A stretch of DNA of 26,004 nt from CAYYWP01 sp964475125 (GTDB lineage: Bacteria > Desulfobacterota > Binatia > HRBIN30 > CADEER01): contig CAYYWP010000040.1 in NCBI GenBank assembly GCA_964475125.1, positions 1 through 26,004 on the forward strand, in the 5' to 3' direction. Within the stretch, counting starts at the first letter, position 1. Every line of letters begins with the position of its first letter. The notes beneath the pieces are model-generated. The model was not told where the DNA came from and did no database searches. It worked only from the letters and a program-made list of their open reading frames with translations. This document shows, in pieces, positions 24,968-26,004 of this stretch. A program made the translations under genes and the position numbers.

Positions 24968-24994
24968 CTAGGGCGGTGCATGTACCTGGTTCAT
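24968..24994 (-). CDS. Possible 8-codon upstream ORF in the pilA leader
   Basis: ATG 24994 opens MNQVHAPP and stops at TAG. It is preceded at good spacing by GGGAGGAG, the only other strong Shine-Dalgarno in the leader. The stop is followed immediately by ATG 24967, which is in frame with pilA, so re-initiation could make a longer prepilin. It is too short for coding statistics; translation is unproven. Confidence 0.35.
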   Translation of the reverse strand: MNQVHAPP

Positions 24995-25068
24995 TCGCTC
25001 CTCCCTAGCTCCGCATGCCTACAACGATCTGAGCAACTGATTCCCGTGCCATCGATGCCTTGGTGCTT

Positions 25069-25084
25069 TGCAAGCTGCGTACCA
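25069..25084 (-). promoter_or_regulatory. Sigma-54 promoter of pilA (proximal)
   Basis: Minus-strand TGGTACGCAGCTTGCA matches the sigma-54 consensus TGGCACN5TTGCA except for one base, with the required GG-N10-GC spacing. Transcription would begin near 25058, giving a leader of about 190 nt. The gene upstream encodes a sigma-54 activator of PilR type, which strongly supports the call. Confidence 0.82.
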
Positions 25085-25246
25085 GGCCCCGGTGGACCGG
25101 GTTGCCGGATTCCCTGCACCGTCTCGCGTGGCCTGCGGCGCTCGGCACAGGCGCAGTGACGTTTTGTGGCACCGCGTCGTCGCGTTCTCAGCGCTTCCAG
25201 GCAGGTTCACAGATGGTCCGTTCATGGGCAGCACGCGGTGGAAGAA

Positions 25247-25262
25247 TGCAAAGCGCGTACCA
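25247..25262 (-). promoter_or_regulatory. Second sigma-54 promoter match (distal)
   Basis: Minus-strand TGGTACGCGCTTTGCA has the same GG-N10-GC spacing, the same TGGTACGC start and TTGCA end as the proximal site, 178 bp downstream of it in transcription order. A start near 25236 would add a long leader. It might drive pilA too, an RNA in the leader, or be a decoy site. Confidence 0.6.
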
Positions 25263-25372
25263 CTGACTCCGCTGTTCGGGACGCTTCGGCGGCGCAACAA
25301 TTGCCCCGGCGAGCCAGTGCGATTGCGTGCGCGAAGCGCCTGCCGGAGGCGAATTGGTGACGGCTCAGCTGG

Positions 25373-26004
25373 TCAGTTGTATGTGCCGACCCGGCCGACG
25401 GCGGATGACGGTGGCGTCACGTCATCCTCGTCGCCATCGTTCAGGCTGTATTTCTGCAGCCGATGGCGCAGTGATCGATAATTGATACCGAGCAGCTCCG
25501 CGGCGCGTTTCTTCACACCACCTGCTTGGTCAAGTGCGCGCAGCAGGATCGCCTTCTCGTACGCCGCGAGATCGGCTTCGAGGTCGATCGGTTCTGTGGC
25601 CGTAGCGCAACGGTTCGTCGCCGAGCGCGGCGCCGCCTCCAACGGCTCGCTCGCCGCCAGGGGCGTCTTGGGCCGTGGCGATGGCGAGGCAGGGCGGCTC
25701 GGCAAGGCGCCAGTCACATAGGGTGGCAGGTGCTCTTCACCGGCGGTGTCGCTCTCGCACAGGGCCACGGCGTGCTCGACGATGTTCTCTAGCTCGCGGA
25801 TGTTGCCGGGATAGTCGTGCTGCAGCAGATGCCGCCCGGCGCCGACGGAGAAGCGGCTGATGCGGCGGCCGTGCAGGTGCGAGAACTGCTGCAGGAAGTG
25901 ACGAATGAGGAGCGGGATGTCCTCGCGCCGCTCGCGCAACGGCGGCAACTCACAGGTGAGGACATTCAAGCGGTAGAAGAGGTCCTGGCGAAAGCGGCCG
26001 GCCT
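25373..26004 (-). CDS. pilR: Sigma-54-dependent response regulator PilR (3' part, cut by window edge)
   Basis: Only the last 210 residues are in the window; the receiver and most of the AAA+ domain lie beyond 26004. The visible part starts in the AAA+ core at FRQDLFYRLNVLTCELPPLR, continues RREDIPLLI and DYPGNIRELENIVEHAV, then a variable linker, and ends in a Fis-type helix-turn-helix (GGVKKRAAELLGINYRSLRHRL). NtrC-family activators with this tail bind enhancer DNA and open sigma-54 promoters; next to pilA, with two sigma-54 matches between, PilR is the natural assignment. A cognate PilS would be expected outside the window. The last residues (DGDEDDVTPPSS) are an acidic tail. Confidence 0.88.
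   Translation of the reverse strand, partial: AGRFRQDLFYRLNVLTCELPPLRERREDIPLLIRHFLQQFSHLHGRRISRFSVGAGRHLLQHDYPGNIRELENIVEHAVALCESDTAGEEHLPPYVTGALPSRPASPSPRPKTPLAASEPLEAAPRSATNRCATATEPIDLEADLAAYEKAILLRALDQAGGVKKRAAELLGINYRSLRHRLQKYSLNDGDEDDVTPPSSAVGRVGTYN

Larger units (their letters stand above)
24866..25372 (-). other. 507-bp pilR-pilA intergenic regulatory region
   Basis: No protein gene of usual size is supported here. On the minus strand the region holds two sigma-54 promoter matches, a possible 8-codon ORF with its own Shine-Dalgarno, and the pilA ribosome-binding site. A small stem (cccggt/accggg, 25088-25101) lies just upstream of the proximal promoter. GC content is lower than in the flanking genes. 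It is long enough for PilR-binding enhancer sites and possibly a small RNA, neither of which I can delimit. Confidence 0.6.

Noticed and set aside
25019..25300. 93-codon minus-strand ORF between pilR and pilA
   Set aside because: It runs through both sigma-54 sites, has no ribosome-binding site and no recognisable domain, so the region is better explained as regulatory DNA.
1..26004. CRISPR arrays, tRNA or rRNA genes, phage or plasmid genes
   Set aside because: No regularly spaced repeats, cloverleaf-type sequences, rRNA-like stretches, integrases, replication initiators or toxin-antitoxin pairs were recognised when reading both strands by eye.

Overview
The window is 26 kb of very GC-rich bacterial chromosome with no plasmid, phage or resistance genes. 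All intact genes but one lie on the minus strand. Gene content points to a Gram-negative of the former Deltaproteobacteria or a neighbour (Myxococcota, Desulfobacterota or Binatota-like). The clues are a pilR-pilA-pilGHI-pilD type IV pilus locus as in Myxococcus, a eukaryote-like ether-lipid synthase, and sigma-54 control of the pilin. Genus cannot be assigned from the sequence alone.

Layout, left to right. (1) 1-386: intergenic DNA with a 165-bp MITE-like palindrome. (2) 387-2885, plus strand: a membrane hybrid histidine kinase. (3) 2891-8259, minus strand: a single-receiver response regulator followed by the housekeeping operon tmk-holB-ricT-metG-tatD, the same order as the conserved Bacillus cluster, with ATGA overlaps. 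(4) 8381-12902, minus strand: an ether-lipid pair. One gene is an alkyl-DHAP synthase; the other is a single protein joining a fatty acyl-CoA reductase to a DHAP/glycerol-3-phosphate acyltransferase. (5) 13060-15545, minus strand: a minor-pilin operon fimT-pilV-pilW-pilX with overlapping genes. (6) 15823-24361, minus strand: a long run comprising a TPR protein (PilG position), ABC ATPase (PilH), two large TMTC-like glycosyltransferases, ABC permease (PilI), a third divergent TMTC-like protein and prepilin peptidase PilD. (7) 24428-26004, minus strand: the major pilin pilA with a strong terminator and a 507-bp regulatory region holding two sigma-54 promoter matches, then the 3' end of pilR, cut by the window edge.

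How it fits together. PilR with sigma-54 should drive pilA. PilD should cleave PilA and the minor pilins FimT, PilV and PilW; PilX lacks the processing signature. The ABC transporter is at the position of the Myxococcus PilGHI genes. The three TMTC-like membrane proteins are interleaved with it and almost all joined by 2-4 nt junctions, which suggests a pilus-linked protein O-glycosylation branch; PilA has a Ser/Thr-rich C-terminal part that could be its acceptor (inference). The ether-lipid pair contains the three activities of the mammalian peroxisomal entry pathway (FAR1, GNPAT, AGPS) in only two proteins, making alkyl-DHAP from acyl-CoA and DHAP.

The strongest candidates for new biology are the FAR-acyltransferase fusion beside AGPS and the TMTC-like genes embedded in the pilGHI operon.
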